This document shows positions 24,267 to 33,375 of a stretch of DNA of 33,679 nucleotides, piece after piece. The translations under genes and the position numbers were made by a program. The DNA lies in assembly GCA_903911135.1 (NCBI GenBank), contig CAIWCG010000124.1, positions 1-33,679 on the forward strand. The letters are read 5' to 3'. Each line of letters opens with the position of its first letter. Within the stretch, counting starts at the first letter, position 1. A model generated the notes under the pieces. It did not search any database, was not told where the DNA came from, and worked only from the letters and a program-made list of their open reading frames with translations. The DNA comes from an uncultured Bacteroidota bacterium. Its GTDB lineage: Bacteria > Bacteroidota > Bacteroidia > AKYH767-A > JABDAW01.

Positions 24267-27200
24267 ATGAATAAAAATGTACTGAAAGTAACCAGGATTT
24301 TAGCGCTGATTGTGCTGTGCCAGATGATGTGGCAACAGTCGAATGCAACGTTGGGTTCGTATTCCGTTTCGCGCTTGCAGATATGGACAGGAAATGCGCA
24401 TCCTGCCAATGTTACCTGGCAAGAAATGTTCAATTATACGGGGCATGTGCTGCCTACTTTCACCAACAGCAACAATTTGGACAACGACATCAGCACGCCA
24501 CAGGCCTTGCCTTTCACCTTTAACTATGACGGAATAAATTGCAATTATTTCTATATCTCCACCAATGGGTTCATCGTTTTGGATACCTTGTCGTCAGCCA
24601 CCTTGGCAGCAAAACAACGACCTTGGTATTCGGTCAATGCAAACAGAGGCTGGAGTTCGGGCACAGCAACGGCAGATACTGCCTATAATGGTAGTAACTA
24701 TTCGTTTTATCATTTGTTTTCAAGTTCGAATTACAATACTACGTTTACCAGCAACAATTCGTATTCAGCCAGAACCATAGCCCCGTTTTATGCAGACCTT
24801 CAAACAGGAAGAACTGGCTCAACACCACATCCATTAAACACTTGCATTACCTGGTATTATAGCCCAGGGAATATTATAGCGGGAGATACTATGGTTGTAG
24901 TTGAATGGAGGCAAATGACCTTCAAAGTTTGGACAGGTACTTTCCGAAGATTGTGGTTTCAAGTGCGACTGCATAAAACTTCCAATACCATCGAGTTTTA
25001 TTATCAATGGATGGCCAACCAGTATACGGGCAATTATCCTGACTATTATGTTTGTGGGTTAAATTCTGCCACTTATGCCGGATCGCCAACGGCAAGTAAT
25101 GTATTTACACAAAGTACTGCCAATACAAATACTTTTTCGGGTACCGGGACCCAGCCCGTTCGGCTAAATGCTCACGAACTCCAGAATTATAAATTGATAT
25201 TTACCAGAACCGGGTCCGATATGGGGATAACGACAATATATCCCCCGAATACGGATACTTGTGCGTACCCCCCGATTACATCGGGGACCTATCCGCTATG
25301 CACTACCGGGGGCTTGTATATTGTCGATTCGGTAACGAATTTCAGCAGTTCCACTTTAAGTTTCAGTATGATATCGCAAGGGAAAGTTTACACAAGAATT
25401 ACAGATAGTTTAAATGGCGCCCAAGTTTGGAGTGTGTTGGATTCTGGGAATATCATTGCTCCCATAGGTGGAGGACAATCAATAGGTGTTGCTACCAGTC
25501 ATGCCTGGGATTTGTCTCAACCAGGGAAATATTATATTAAATCTTGGACAACAAGTTCTATTGTTCCATGTGCTTGTACTGATATTAATTTAAACAATGA
25601 TACCTCCACGCTAACTATCTATGTTAGCAAGGTTACCGCCACCTCCGATGTTTCAACCATGTGCAGTGGAGCATCAACTTATCTGCATGCAAATTCAGTA
25701 ATCAATAATGTCGGTGATTCATTATTCTATGGACACATTACAAGGATGAATTACTCTGCACCAGGAGGAACTTATACATCAATTAGTTCATGGACCTCAG
25801 GAGATAGTGATGATGGAGCTTATACAGTAACATTGCCTTTTACATTTCATTTTTTTGGTAATGCTAGAACAATTATGAATATTGGGTCAAATGGCTTTGT
25901 TGAATTCAGCAGTTATTATTTCGCTCCAACTTCGCCATCACTACCTGACAATACTGTTTTAGGAACTGGGAATGATGCTATTGGTTTGGTATGGTCAGAT
26001 ATGAAATCAAATTATGGTGGATCCATCCAATATACTACCATCGGGTCAACTCCCAACCGTGAATTTGTGATAAAATATAATGCAGTATGGGACACAACAA
26101 GTTCAAATGCAGTTACTGCATATATGATTTTGCATGAAACTTCTAACTTGATTGAATTTCAGAATACTACCGTTCCATCTGGATCCTATACACAAGGAAT
26201 TCAAGATTCATTAGGAGAAAATGCATTTTATTTAAGCAGTAGAAATGCAAATACTTGGTCAGCATCGAATGATGCCTATTTATTTGCTTCTCAACCGTCA
26301 TATTATTGGACAGCAAATCCAACAGATGCTTCATTAACCAATCCAACATCTCAAAACCCGCAAGTTTCGCCAACAGTTACAACAACATATACAGTTACAT
26401 TGAATGGAGGTAATACCGGATATCCTGACAGTATTGGTGTTTGCCCAAAAACAAGTTCAGTTACCGTAACAATTACGCCTGGACTTGGTGCCATTAGTCC
26501 AATTTCAGGATATAATAACATCTGTTCTTATACAAATGTATTGTATACAATTCCAGCTGTAACCAATGCAACAAGTTATATTTGGGATTATAGCAATTTG
26601 ATTGACGCGACTTTAAATTATCAGCATACCGATACTTTATCATTAACATTGGGAACAAATTCTGGATGGTTAACAGTAAAAGCCTATAATTCTTCATGCG
26701 GAATTTATACAACCGTTGACTCATTATATATTACAGTTGTACCATCATATTATGGGCCTGGTCAATGGTGTGGAGGGGTAAGCAATGATTGGTTTAATAT
26801 TTATAATTGGTGTTCAAGCATTCCATCAGCAACAATACCAGCTCATATTGATGGAAATTTATTACCCTTGCATTTCCCAGTTATTAACGGAACTGGTGCA
26901 ATTTGTCAAAACATGAATTTGTATGGAGATAATGATTCATTGACAATAAATGGCAGTTATAGTTTAGATGTATATGGCAGTTGGTATAACGGTCTATATG
27001 GCCAAACAACTTTTATTGCAAACAATAGTACAATTAACTTTACTGGTAATGCAAATACTTATGAAGTTATAAATGGAGTTTATCCAGCTGTATTTCATAA
27101 CATTACTGTAAATAAGGGATCCGACACAACCTATATTCTTGAAAATGTTCAAAATCAAACCATTTCAATGTCTGGTAATTTGGCCCTTACAAATGGATTA

Positions 27201-29099
27201 TTTAGGATTAGTGAAGTAACATCAACTGTTACAACCACCAGTTCACCCTTTGTTATACCTGCTACTGCTGGCTTGGAGTTGAACGGTGGAATTTTATTAT
27301 CAGGAAATTATTCAATTACGAATAATGGCCTATTTAGGATGACAACTAATTCAAGTAATGATACGCTTGGCAATACTACTGGCAACTCGATTACAACTAC
27401 TGGTATCCATGGTTTTATGGATATCCAGGGAGGAAATTTAAATATAGCCTCTCAGGTAATCGTTTCAAGTGGTGCGAGATTTAGTTATGATGATGCAAAT
27501 TCCAGTTCTGGGGCATCAATAATAACAATTAATAAATTTGGCACAAACAATAATACTTCAGCCACATTTGATGTTGATGCAAATTCTTCTTTATATATTG
27601 GTAGTGGAACATTATTGTTTCATCAATGGAATACAGGGACAGCTGGCGATGTTAAATTTGGAAATGGAACTGGGACAAAAACGATTGATGTGAATTATTC
27701 TAATAAATTTCAATTCGGCGATGCAACATCACCAAATACTGGAACAAAAACATTCGTTGTTTTAGATAGCGTCGTTGATTTTAACAATATAACTTTAAAT
27801 CCTGGACTATCTGGAGATACATTAAAACTAAAATCTCCTATTAGCCTTAATGCATCTGGAATTTTAGCCCTTAACAGTGGAATTTTAAAATTGAACGGAG
27901 ATTCAATAATAATAAAGAATTCAAGTTCAACGGCCATTTCAAATAATACAACTGTACCTTTAGGTTATATTTTGGCTGAAGATTCTTTAAATCATGCAGC
28001 AGTTAAACGGTATGTCAGTCAAGGAAATATTAATTATACCTTTCCTTTTGGTAATAAACGTGGGTATTATATTCCATTTGTTTTCAATGATTCAGCAACT
28101 GCTTCACATGACTGCTGGGTAAAAGTTGCGACTTATGCTCCAAGAGATACCATAGCAAAGAAACCATATCCGTCTTGGCCAAATGCAGTAACTCATATCA
28201 GGGATTCTTCGGGTACCCACCCAACCGACAGTATCCATATTGCAGGTAGATATTGGCAAATCGACGTTACACCTGTTGTAAGTGGAAATTTTGTAAGAGG
28301 ATCAATGGTTTTTGGATATGGCTATGATGAAAGACCTATTGTTAATGAATCTTCAGGTTTAAAGGCGCAACGATGGCTTTCCTCCTATAGCAATTGGGTA
28401 GCACCTGCAAATTCAACCATATACGGATGGACGGCAAACGCAACACAAGGTGGCATTTCTACAAACAATCTAGCTACCGGATATGGAAAAGTCAGGATAT
28501 ATGGGGTAACTAATTTTTCTCCATGGGCTCTTTCTACTGTCGGTAATCCTTTGCCAATAGAACTTCTAAATTTTACTGCCAATTACAATGGGAAAAATGT
28601 TGATCTCTATTGGACAACTGAATCTGAAATAAACAATGATAAATTTACCGTTGAAAGAACCATTGACAAGGAAACCTTTGATTTTGTAGCCGAAGTTGCT
28701 GGACATGGAAATTCAAATGCTGAAAATAATTACCATGCAATAGATGAAAATCCTGTAATTGGCCTTGTGTATTATCAACTTAAACAAACCGATTTCGACG
28801 GTCATTTTACTCTTTCCGGGTTGGTACCAATAACTATTGGCAAGGATGTTTTTGAGGTGACAAAGGTTTATGGCAATAATGAAAATAATTCCATGCATGT
28901 TCAGGTTTTTGACAGTAACAATGAGGAAGTAAACATAATTGTGTACGATGTTTTGGGAAACATCATCAAACAACAAAAAGAAACTATCTACAAAGGTGGC
29001 AACGATATCACTCTCGATTTGAATTTTCTACCTAAGGGCTTGTATTTTGTTTCCGTAAGAAATGAAACAAAAATGATTACAAATAAGGTAGTCTATTAA
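24267..29099 (+). CDS. Giant secreted multidomain protein with T9SS sorting domain
   Basis: A 1610-residue protein from ATG 24267; the in-frame codons upstream lie in the promoter. The signal peptide spans about 1-27 (VTRILALIVLCQMMWQQSNA). Two related beta-sandwich domains, each with a LPFTFxxxG...STNGF/GSNGF core, lie at about 50-310 and 520-690. A PKD/Ig-like segment and a W-rich domain (WCGGVSNDWFNIYNWC, near 830) follow, then a long Asn/Thr/Ser-rich repetitive, possibly beta-helical region to about 1250. A ZU5/FN-like domain with LPIELLNFTANYNGKNVDLYW begins near 1430, and the T9SS type A domain occupies the last ~80 residues. It is a surface or released protein; the ligand is unknown. 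An internal CCCCGAT hairpin is noted separately. Confidence 0.88.
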   Translation: MNKNVLKVTRILALIVLCQMMWQQSNATLGSYSVSRLQIWTGNAHPANVTWQEMFNYTGHVLPTFTNSNNLDNDISTPQALPFTFNYDGINCNYFYISTNGFIVLDTLSSATLAAKQRPWYSVNANRGWSSGTATADTAYNGSNYSFYHLFSSSNYNTTFTSNNSYSARTIAPFYADLQTGRTGSTPHPLNTCITWYYSPGNIIAGDTMVVVEWRQMTFKVWTGTFRRLWFQVRLHKTSNTIEFYYQWMANQYTGNYPDYYVCGLNSATYAGSPTASNVFTQSTANTNTFSGTGTQPVRLNAHELQNYKLIFTRTGSDMGITTIYPPNTDTCAYPPITSGTYPLCTTGGLYIVDSVTNFSSSTLSFSMISQGKVYTRITDSLNGAQVWSVLDSGNIIAPIGGGQSIGVATSHAWDLSQPGKYYIKSWTTSSIVPCACTDINLNNDTSTLTIYVSKVTATSDVSTMCSGASTYLHANSVINNVGDSLFYGHITRMNYSAPGGTYTSISSWTSGDSDDGAYTVTLPFTFHFFGNARTIMNIGSNGFVEFSSYYFAPTSPSLPDNTVLGTGNDAIGLVWSDMKSNYGGSIQYTTIGSTPNREFVIKYNAVWDTTSSNAVTAYMILHETSNLIEFQNTTVPSGSYTQGIQDSLGENAFYLSSRNANTWSASNDAYLFASQPSYYWTANPTDASLTNPTSQNPQVSPTVTTTYTVTLNGGNTGYPDSIGVCPKTSSVTVTITPGLGAISPISGYNNICSYTNVLYTIPAVTNATSYIWDYSNLIDATLNYQHTDTLSLTLGTNSGWLTVKAYNSSCGIYTTVDSLYITVVPSYYGPGQWCGGVSNDWFNIYNWCSSIPSATIPAHIDGNLLPLHFPVINGTGAICQNMNLYGDNDSLTINGSYSLDVYGSWYNGLYGQTTFIANNSTINFTGNANTYEVINGVYPAVFHNITVNKGSDTTYILENVQNQTISMSGNLALTNGLFRISEVTSTVTTTSSPFVIPATAGLELNGGILLSGNYSITNNGLFRMTTNSSNDTLGNTTGNSITTTGIHGFMDIQGGNLNIASQVIVSSGARFSYDDANSSSGASIITINKFGTNNNTSATFDVDANSSLYIGSGTLLFHQWNTGTAGDVKFGNGTGTKTIDVNYSNKFQFGDATSPNTGTKTFVVLDSVVDFNNITLNPGLSGDTLKLKSPISLNASGILALNSGILKLNGDSIIIKNSSSTAISNNTTVPLGYILAEDSLNHAAVKRYVSQGNINYTFPFGNKRGYYIPFVFNDSATASHDCWVKVATYAPRDTIAKKPYPSWPNAVTHIRDSSGTHPTDSIHIAGRYWQIDVTPVVSGNFVRGSMVFGYGYDERPIVNESSGLKAQRWLSSYSNWVAPANSTIYGWTANATQGGISTNNLATGYGKVRIYGVTNFSPWALSTVGNPLPIELLNFTANYNGKNVDLYWTTESEINNDKFTVERTIDKETFDFVAEVAGHGNSNAENNYHAIDENPVIGLVYYQLKQTDFDGHFTLSGLVPITIGKDVFEVTKVYGNNENNSMHVQVFDSNNEEVNIIVYDVLGNIIKQQKETIYKGGNDITLDLNFLPKGLYFVSVRNETKMITNKVVY

Positions 29100-29126
29100 C
29101 CATTGTCAATAGATTCAATTTAAATG

Positions 29127-29160
29127 GAGCCAGGTATAATGCCTGGCTCTTTTTATTTTT
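29127..29160 (+). terminator. Rho-independent terminator after the giant T9SS gene
   Basis: A perfect 8-bp stem, GAGCCAGG / CCTGGCTC, with a 7-base loop and a following T-rich tract. It starts 28 bases after the stop codon. Confidence 0.9.
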
Positions 29161-29216
29161 GGTAGGTACATCAACGATAAATGATGGTAGAGTTCATGAA
29201 TGCAAAATTTTCTTGC

Positions 29217-29224
29217 TATTTTTG
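29217..29224 (+). promoter_or_regulatory. Candidate -7 box of homogentisate dioxygenase gene
   Basis: TATTTTTG matches TAnnTTTG and lies 22 bases before ATG 29247. No good TTTG -33 box is seen at 18-20 bases. Confidence 0.45.
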
Positions 29225-29246
29225 CCACGAATAAAAATTTATCATT

Positions 29247-30401
29247 ATGCCACAATATCACTCCTTAGGGAAGTTCCCTCAAAAGCGCCACATAGTTTAT
29301 CGCAAACCCGATGGTGGCCTTTATGCCGAAGAACTGGTTTCTTCCGAAGGCTTTGCAAACATCTATTCCATCATCTATCATTGCCATCCGCCTACATTGG
29401 TGAAGCATGTGGGTGAACCTTTTTCGGTGGAGCCCAAGATTGCCTATAAAAAGAACTTGAAGAACGAAAGCTTTTTGGGCTTCAATGTCAATCCGGTCGC
29501 TGATTACCTACTAAGCAGAAAACATATTCTCGTCAACAATGATTTGAATATCTGCTTGTCGGCGCCACAACAGTCGTTGAAGGATTATTTCTACAAGAAT
29601 GCCGATTCCGACGAAGTTATCTTTGTTCATGTAGGTTCCGGAACCTTGAAATCTATATATGGAAACCTCGATTTCGGTTATGGCGACTATCTGGTCATTC
29701 CACGTGGAACCATCTACCAGATAGAATTCAAGGACGAAAACAACCGTCTGTTCATTGTTGAATCACACAGTCCCATCATTACACCGAAACGATACAGAAA
29801 CGAATATGGCCAACTGTTGGAACATTCTCCCTTCTGCGAGCGCGATATCCGCAAGCCGATGAACCTGGAGACCTACGACGAAAAAGGCGACTTCAAGGTG
29901 ATGATAAAAAAGGAAGGCATGATGCACCCCTTCATCCTCGCCACCCATCCTTTCGATGCTATTGGCTGGGACGGAAACCTCTATCCCTGGGCCTTTTCCA
30001 TTCACGATTTCGAGCCCATCACAGGCCGAGTCCATCAGCCCCCTCCTGTACACCAAACCTTCGAGGCGCACAATTTCGTCATCTGTTCCTTTGTGCCCCG
30101 TTTGTTCGATTATCATCCGCAAGCCATTCCGGCACCATATAATCACAGCAACATCGACTCCGACGAAGTTCTCTATTACGTCGATGGCGATTTCATGAGC
30201 CGCAAAAGCGTGGTGAAAGGCCAGATAACGCTCCATCCGGGTGGCATTCCACATGGGCCACACCCAGGCACAGTAGAAAAAAGCATCGGAGCCAAAGAAA
30301 CCCTCGAGCTGGCCGTAATGGTGGATACCTTCAAACCACTCTGGCTCACCGAAGACTCGCTGAAAATCAAGTCCGACGACTACTTCCTTTCCTGGCTATA
30401 A
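29247..30401 (+). CDS. hmgA: Homogentisate 1,2-dioxygenase
   Basis: A 384-residue bicupin iron dioxygenase of the homogentisate family. It opens the ring of homogentisate to maleylacetoacetate in tyrosine/phenylalanine breakdown. Visible signatures are DEVIFVHVGSGTLKSIYG and YGDYLVIPRGTIYQI in the first cupin. In the second are FEAHNFVICSFVPRLFD, a probable iron-site YNH (H300) and SDEVLYYV (E307), and HPGGIPHGPHPG (330-341). It is shorter than the ~440-residue proteobacterial and human enzymes, as are many Bacteroidota homologues. No fahA or hppD neighbour is in the window. It stands as a single gene with a strong terminator. Confidence 0.9.
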   Translation: MPQYHSLGKFPQKRHIVYRKPDGGLYAEELVSSEGFANIYSIIYHCHPPTLVKHVGEPFSVEPKIAYKKNLKNESFLGFNVNPVADYLLSRKHILVNNDLNICLSAPQQSLKDYFYKNADSDEVIFVHVGSGTLKSIYGNLDFGYGDYLVIPRGTIYQIEFKDENNRLFIVESHSPIITPKRYRNEYGQLLEHSPFCERDIRKPMNLETYDEKGDFKVMIKKEGMMHPFILATHPFDAIGWDGNLYPWAFSIHDFEPITGRVHQPPPVHQTFEAHNFVICSFVPRLFDYHPQAIPAPYNHSNIDSDEVLYYVDGDFMSRKSVVKGQITLHPGGIPHGPHPGTVEKSIGAKETLELAVMVDTFKPLWLTEDSLKIKSDDYFLSWL

Positions 30402-30421
30402 TCCAGTTTACCCCACTGAAT

Positions 30422-30454
30422 ACAGGGCAGAAGTATCCGATACTTCTGCCCTGT
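30422..30454 (+). terminator. Terminator after homogentisate dioxygenase gene
   Basis: A perfect 15-bp stem, ACAGGGCAGAAGTAT / ATACTTCTGCCCTGT, with a 3-base loop, starting 21 bases after the stop and followed by a modest T-rich stretch (TCCTTTTAT). Confidence 0.85.
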
Positions 30455-30473
30455 TCCTTTTATGCCCACCACC

Positions 30474-30650
30474 ATTATAATTATCTTTTGGGGGCGCCCC
30501 CTTTTAGCTGCCAAGGGAAAAAAGGCAGCTAAAAGAGGTCGGGGTGTTCTGTGGGGTCGCTATGCTCCGTTTTTGCCGCCATCCCCTTAAGCCAATAGGC
30601 GGCAAAGAACCGCCTTCGGCGCCACTACACTCCCTCGCCCAAGCTACGAA
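30474..30650 (+). repeat. Structured repeat element, family A copy 2
   Basis: Homologous along its length to 23231-23435. It has the palindrome GGGGGCGCCCCC (30490-30501). Stem 1 is CTTTTAGCTGCC / GGCAGCTAAAAG (30501-30535). Stem 2 is TTTGCCGCC / GGCGGCAAA (30572-30606). Stem 3 is CGCC-TTC-GGCG (30611-30621). All three stems remain perfectly paired though their sequences differ from copy 1. It lies in the gap after the homogentisate dioxygenase terminator. Confidence 0.85.
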
Positions 30651-30694
30651 ACAGCAAAACTGCAAATTTAAAAGATACTACTCGCAACAAAGCA

Positions 30695-30722
30695 AAAAAA
30701 GGCGGCACCATCTGTACCGCCT
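30695..30722 (-). terminator. Terminator after toxin-antitoxin pair 2; left direct repeat
   Basis: The stem GGCGG...CCGCC, with flanking partial pairs, is followed on the minus strand by a T run. It lies about 110 bases past the toxin stop. The 28 bases are identical, but for one base, to 31355-31382, so the toxin-antitoxin pair lies between two copies. Confidence 0.75.
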
Positions 30723-30775
30723 CTATGGTTAATGAAAGAATTCAAAATTCTTATTTATTAGGAACCAAGTTGCAA

Positions 30776-30805
30776 ATTCAGTAATGTGACCGTCATATAC
30801 TGAAT
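30776..30805. repeat. Short inverted repeat near toxin 3' end
   Basis: Arms ATTCAGTA (30776-30783) and TACTGAAT (30798-30805) are perfectly complementary around a 14-base loop. There is no T-tract. It lies 28 bases beyond the toxin stop; its role is unknown. Confidence 0.4.
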
Positions 30806-30832
30806 GTTGGGGGGTGAAAAAACTTCTAACGT

Positions 30833-31099
30833 TTATGGAAATGATTTATAAATATCTTTTCTATGGAGGACTCTTACAAATATAATACTATCCTCTTTAA
30901 CAAAAATACCTATTCTATAATCTCCGATTCTGATTCTATAGGCAGACGAATGTCCTTTTATCTTCTTTATGTTAGAAAGGTCATGAAGGCCTTTTGCGAG
31001 CTTGACTTTCGTAATGGTCTCGTCAAGAGATTTCATGAGAGATTTTTCAGTTATTTTGTCAATGTCCTTACTAAATCTATCGGTATATTCTACCTTCAT
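30833..31099 (-). CDS. RelE-family toxin (mRNA interferase type)
   Basis: An 88-residue protein: KVEYTDRFSKDIDKI at the N-terminus, a helical middle, then HSSAYRIRIGDYRIGIFVK and IIFVRVLHRKDIYKSFP, the strand pattern and basic/aromatic C-terminus of RelE-family toxins. These cleave mRNA in the ribosomal A site. Its ATG overlaps the antitoxin stop by one base (TAATG), indicating coupled translation. It is not closely similar to the first toxin at 8545-8829 beyond family level. Confidence 0.85.
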   Translation of the reverse strand: MKVEYTDRFSKDIDKITEKSLMKSLDETITKVKLAKGLHDLSNIKKIKGHSSAYRIRIGDYRIGIFVKEDSIIFVRVLHRKDIYKSFP

Positions 31100-31296
31100 T
31101 AAGTTCTAAGTTTTTTTAGAATAGAAGCCTCGCTTACCTTTTTAGAAAGATCAGCTTCATTCATCATCAATAACAAGGCATGATCTTCTTTCTCCTCTTC
31201 AGTAAGAATTTTTGAAGATAAGCCAAGCCTTTTAGCCAATTCCTTAAAGAGTTTCAAGTCATCTTTGTTCTCTGAATTAATAATCAATGTGCTCAT
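31099..31296 (-). CDS. Antitoxin of toxin-antitoxin pair 2
   Basis: A 65-residue protein, MSTLIINSENKDDLKLFKELAKRLG ... ADLSKKVSEASILKKLRT. Short, charged and mostly helical, it precedes the RelE-like toxin with a one-base overlap. Similar small proteins pair with RelE toxins in Bacteroidota. A TATATTTG box at 31320-31327 lies 24 bases upstream. It would bind the toxin and probably repress its own promoter; the latter is inferred. Confidence 0.8.
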   Translation of the reverse strand: MSTLIINSENKDDLKLFKELAKRLGLSSKILTEEEKEDHALLLMMNEADLSKKVSEASILKKLRT

Positions 31297-31319
31297 ATCT
31301 TTTTTATTTATTTAAGCTG

Positions 31320-31327
31320 CAAATATA
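31320..31327 (-). promoter_or_regulatory. Candidate -7 box of toxin-antitoxin operon 2
   Basis: On the minus strand it reads TATATTTG, matching TAnnTTTG, 24 bases before the antitoxin ATG. No -33 box at the normal spacing is convincing. Confidence 0.5.
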
Positions 31328-31354
31328 CACAATGCCCACAAAAACCCCTATAAC

Positions 31355-31382
31355 AAAAAAGGCGGCACTATCTGTACCGCCT
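31355..31382 (-). terminator. Terminator of the 31405-33084 gene; right direct repeat
   Basis: A GGCGG / CCGCC stem followed on the minus strand by a T run, 23 bases beyond the stop of the T9SS gene. It is 27/28 identical to 30695-30722. Confidence 0.8.
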
Positions 31383-31404
31383 TTTGTAATAATCTCTTAT
31401 CCTT

Positions 31405-33084
31405 TTATTGCTTGATGAACTTGCCTCTTATGCTTTCTTTCTCGCTTTTTACTTCATAGAAATAAACGCCATTGCTCCATTTGGTAAGCTCTATGGTATT
31501 GTCTATGCCGGTGAGCGGTGCTTTATAAACCTCATGACCCAAGATATCGGTAATGATTATTTGTTCATTTGCGGAAGAAATACTTTGATGAATGGCTATG
31601 GTATTTTTCGCCGGATTAGGATAAACGATTATCTTATTCGTATTATTGATTTCGTTGATGCCTGTTGATTGTATTACATGCACCGAAATCATCGAATTGC
31701 TTGTTCGTTGCAGATAATAGCTGTTGTTGTAACTTGTAGAGCACCCGATGGCATCGGTGATGGATAGCGTGATGGTATAATTTCCGGCTGCTGCATAGGT
31801 ATGTGTAGGATAAGCAATCGTATCATGCGTGGAAGCATCTCCCCAATTCCAATCATAATGAATCGGCGCTTGACCATGACTCTGGTTCACTATCCAATAC
31901 GTATGTGCTGCCGTATCGGGATACAATAGGAAGGTGGCCGAACATACATTCGCATCGGTTATGGTGGCACTCTGGCTGGTCACGCAACTGGCAGCATCCG
32001 TTATCGTTACGGTATAATTCCCAGGCAATAATCCGGTGGCATTTTGTGAGGTGACACCATTGCTCCAATGAAAGGTATAAGGCGAAGTCCCTCCTGTTGG
32101 CGTACACGATACCCAACCATCAGCACAAGTGGAACATAAGGCCGCAGTAGGATTTAAGGTGGCACTGAAACCTACACAGCCACTGGATGAGCCAGAAAGC
32201 TCAACATAAGCCCTATACATTGCATTTTGAATAAAGCTCGAAGAATCTCGATAGTAATTTCCATCACAATTACGATACATAACCGAATCAATTCCATTTT
32301 GGTCTGGGGTTATATGCCCTACGCCTGTATTGTAATAAAATGTGTTTGGATAACAACTTGAGTGTGTTGCATAAGGAGCACCGCCCCATTGGGAACATGT
32401 TCCTGGAGAAGGAAATCCTATTACTACCCCAAAAGTATCCAATAGGTTACCATGATATTCCAAAGTAACGCAAAAACGGTTGGTAGGCAGTTGAATGTTA
32501 GGGGCAAAATGAAGATTATACAAATCTCCAACCCAACTAGATGGAGAAAGCGGTGCATTAAAAGGAATAATCAAAGTATCCGTCCAATAGATGGTGGATG
32601 TGGGATAACCGTGGCTGTTGATGCCTCCTATTTTACAAATTAAGGTATCATCATTTCCTGAATTGTTTTCCTGCCCAACTAACATAGCCAAGGAATCCAC
32701 TTTTACGGAATCATATAATGATGATGAATACCCCGTTGGCACAACATTATATGAATCAATCAAAGTATCAAACGAAACGGTGAAGAATCGATAAGATGAA
32801 TCTGCAAGGACATAATGCATATTGGCATCCCATAAAAAACTATTATAACTATTTCCAATCCAACTAAGCTGGTTCCATTTATCCGCCGAATCTATATCTA
32901 TCCAAAAAGAGATAGGGCCCGATTTCTCATGACGCGTAGATTGATGCACCGAATTATCTTTGAAGTTAGCCGGCAATGGATGGCCCTTCATCCCATTCAC
33001 AAGCATAGAGTTGGTAGAGTTTTGCGCCATGGCAACTCCACCCAGCAGCATCATGGCCGCCAATAGTGTGTAAATCTTTTTCAT
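31405..33084 (-). CDS. Secreted SprB-repeat/PKD protein with T9SS sorting domain
   Basis: A 559-residue protein with a signal peptide (TLLAAMMLLGGVAMAQ, cleavage near 21). The N-terminal ~270 residues are unrecognised and rich in Ser, Tyr and Asp. A SprB-type repeat follows (about 317-375; TGGTSPYTFHWSNGVTSQ, LLPGNYTVTITDAASC), then a PKD domain (about 383-455; YDWNWGDASTHD, THTYAAAGNYTITLSITDA) and a T9SS type A domain in the last ~80 residues (IIVYPNPAKNTIAIHQ ... NGVYFYEVKSEKESI). SprB repeats are named after the mobile gliding adhesin of Flavobacterium; one repeat does not by itself imply gliding. It is surface exposed or released, with its own terminator downstream. Confidence 0.88.
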   Translation of the reverse strand: MKKIYTLLAAMMLLGGVAMAQNSTNSMLVNGMKGHPLPANFKDNSVHQSTRHEKSGPISFWIDIDSADKWNQLSWIGNSYNSFLWDANMHYVLADSSYRFFTVSFDTLIDSYNVVPTGYSSSLYDSVKVDSLAMLVGQENNSGNDDTLICKIGGINSHGYPTSTIYWTDTLIIPFNAPLSPSSWVGDLYNLHFAPNIQLPTNRFCVTLEYHGNLLDTFGVVIGFPSPGTCSQWGGAPYATHSSCYPNTFYYNTGVGHITPDQNGIDSVMYRNCDGNYYRDSSSFIQNAMYRAYVELSGSSSGCVGFSATLNPTAALCSTCADGWVSCTPTGGTSPYTFHWSNGVTSQNATGLLPGNYTVTITDAASCVTSQSATITDANVCSATFLLYPDTAAHTYWIVNQSHGQAPIHYDWNWGDASTHDTIAYPTHTYAAAGNYTITLSITDAIGCSTSYNNSYYLQRTSNSMISVHVIQSTGINEINNTNKIIVYPNPAKNTIAIHQSISSANEQIIITDILGHEVYKAPLTGIDNTIELTKWSNGVYFYEVKSEKESIRGKFIKQ

Positions 33085-33375
33085 TTTATTAATTTATAGG
33101 TAATACCTTTATTCAATTTCGATGTAAAATTAACAAACTCGACAGAGAAAAACAAGGGGCAGGGCTTATTTTTAATTTTATGCTTATATATATAGTATGT
33201 TTTATGGGTAATTTTCAGGTGGGTGGGTGATGAAATTTGTCTTTTATATGGCCTTCGGATTCACGGAAACCATGCAAAAAAGTTTTTATAGGTTCAGAAG
33301 TTTCTGAAGGGATGGGAAAACTCCTTTTTAGTTTGTGGGGGGCGGAATTTATGGGGTTTTAAGGGAAAATAGTGA

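Noticed and set aside
25270-25286. Internal terminator
   Set aside because: A GC-rich hairpin in the coding strand, but no T-tract follows and it lies well inside an intact reading frame.
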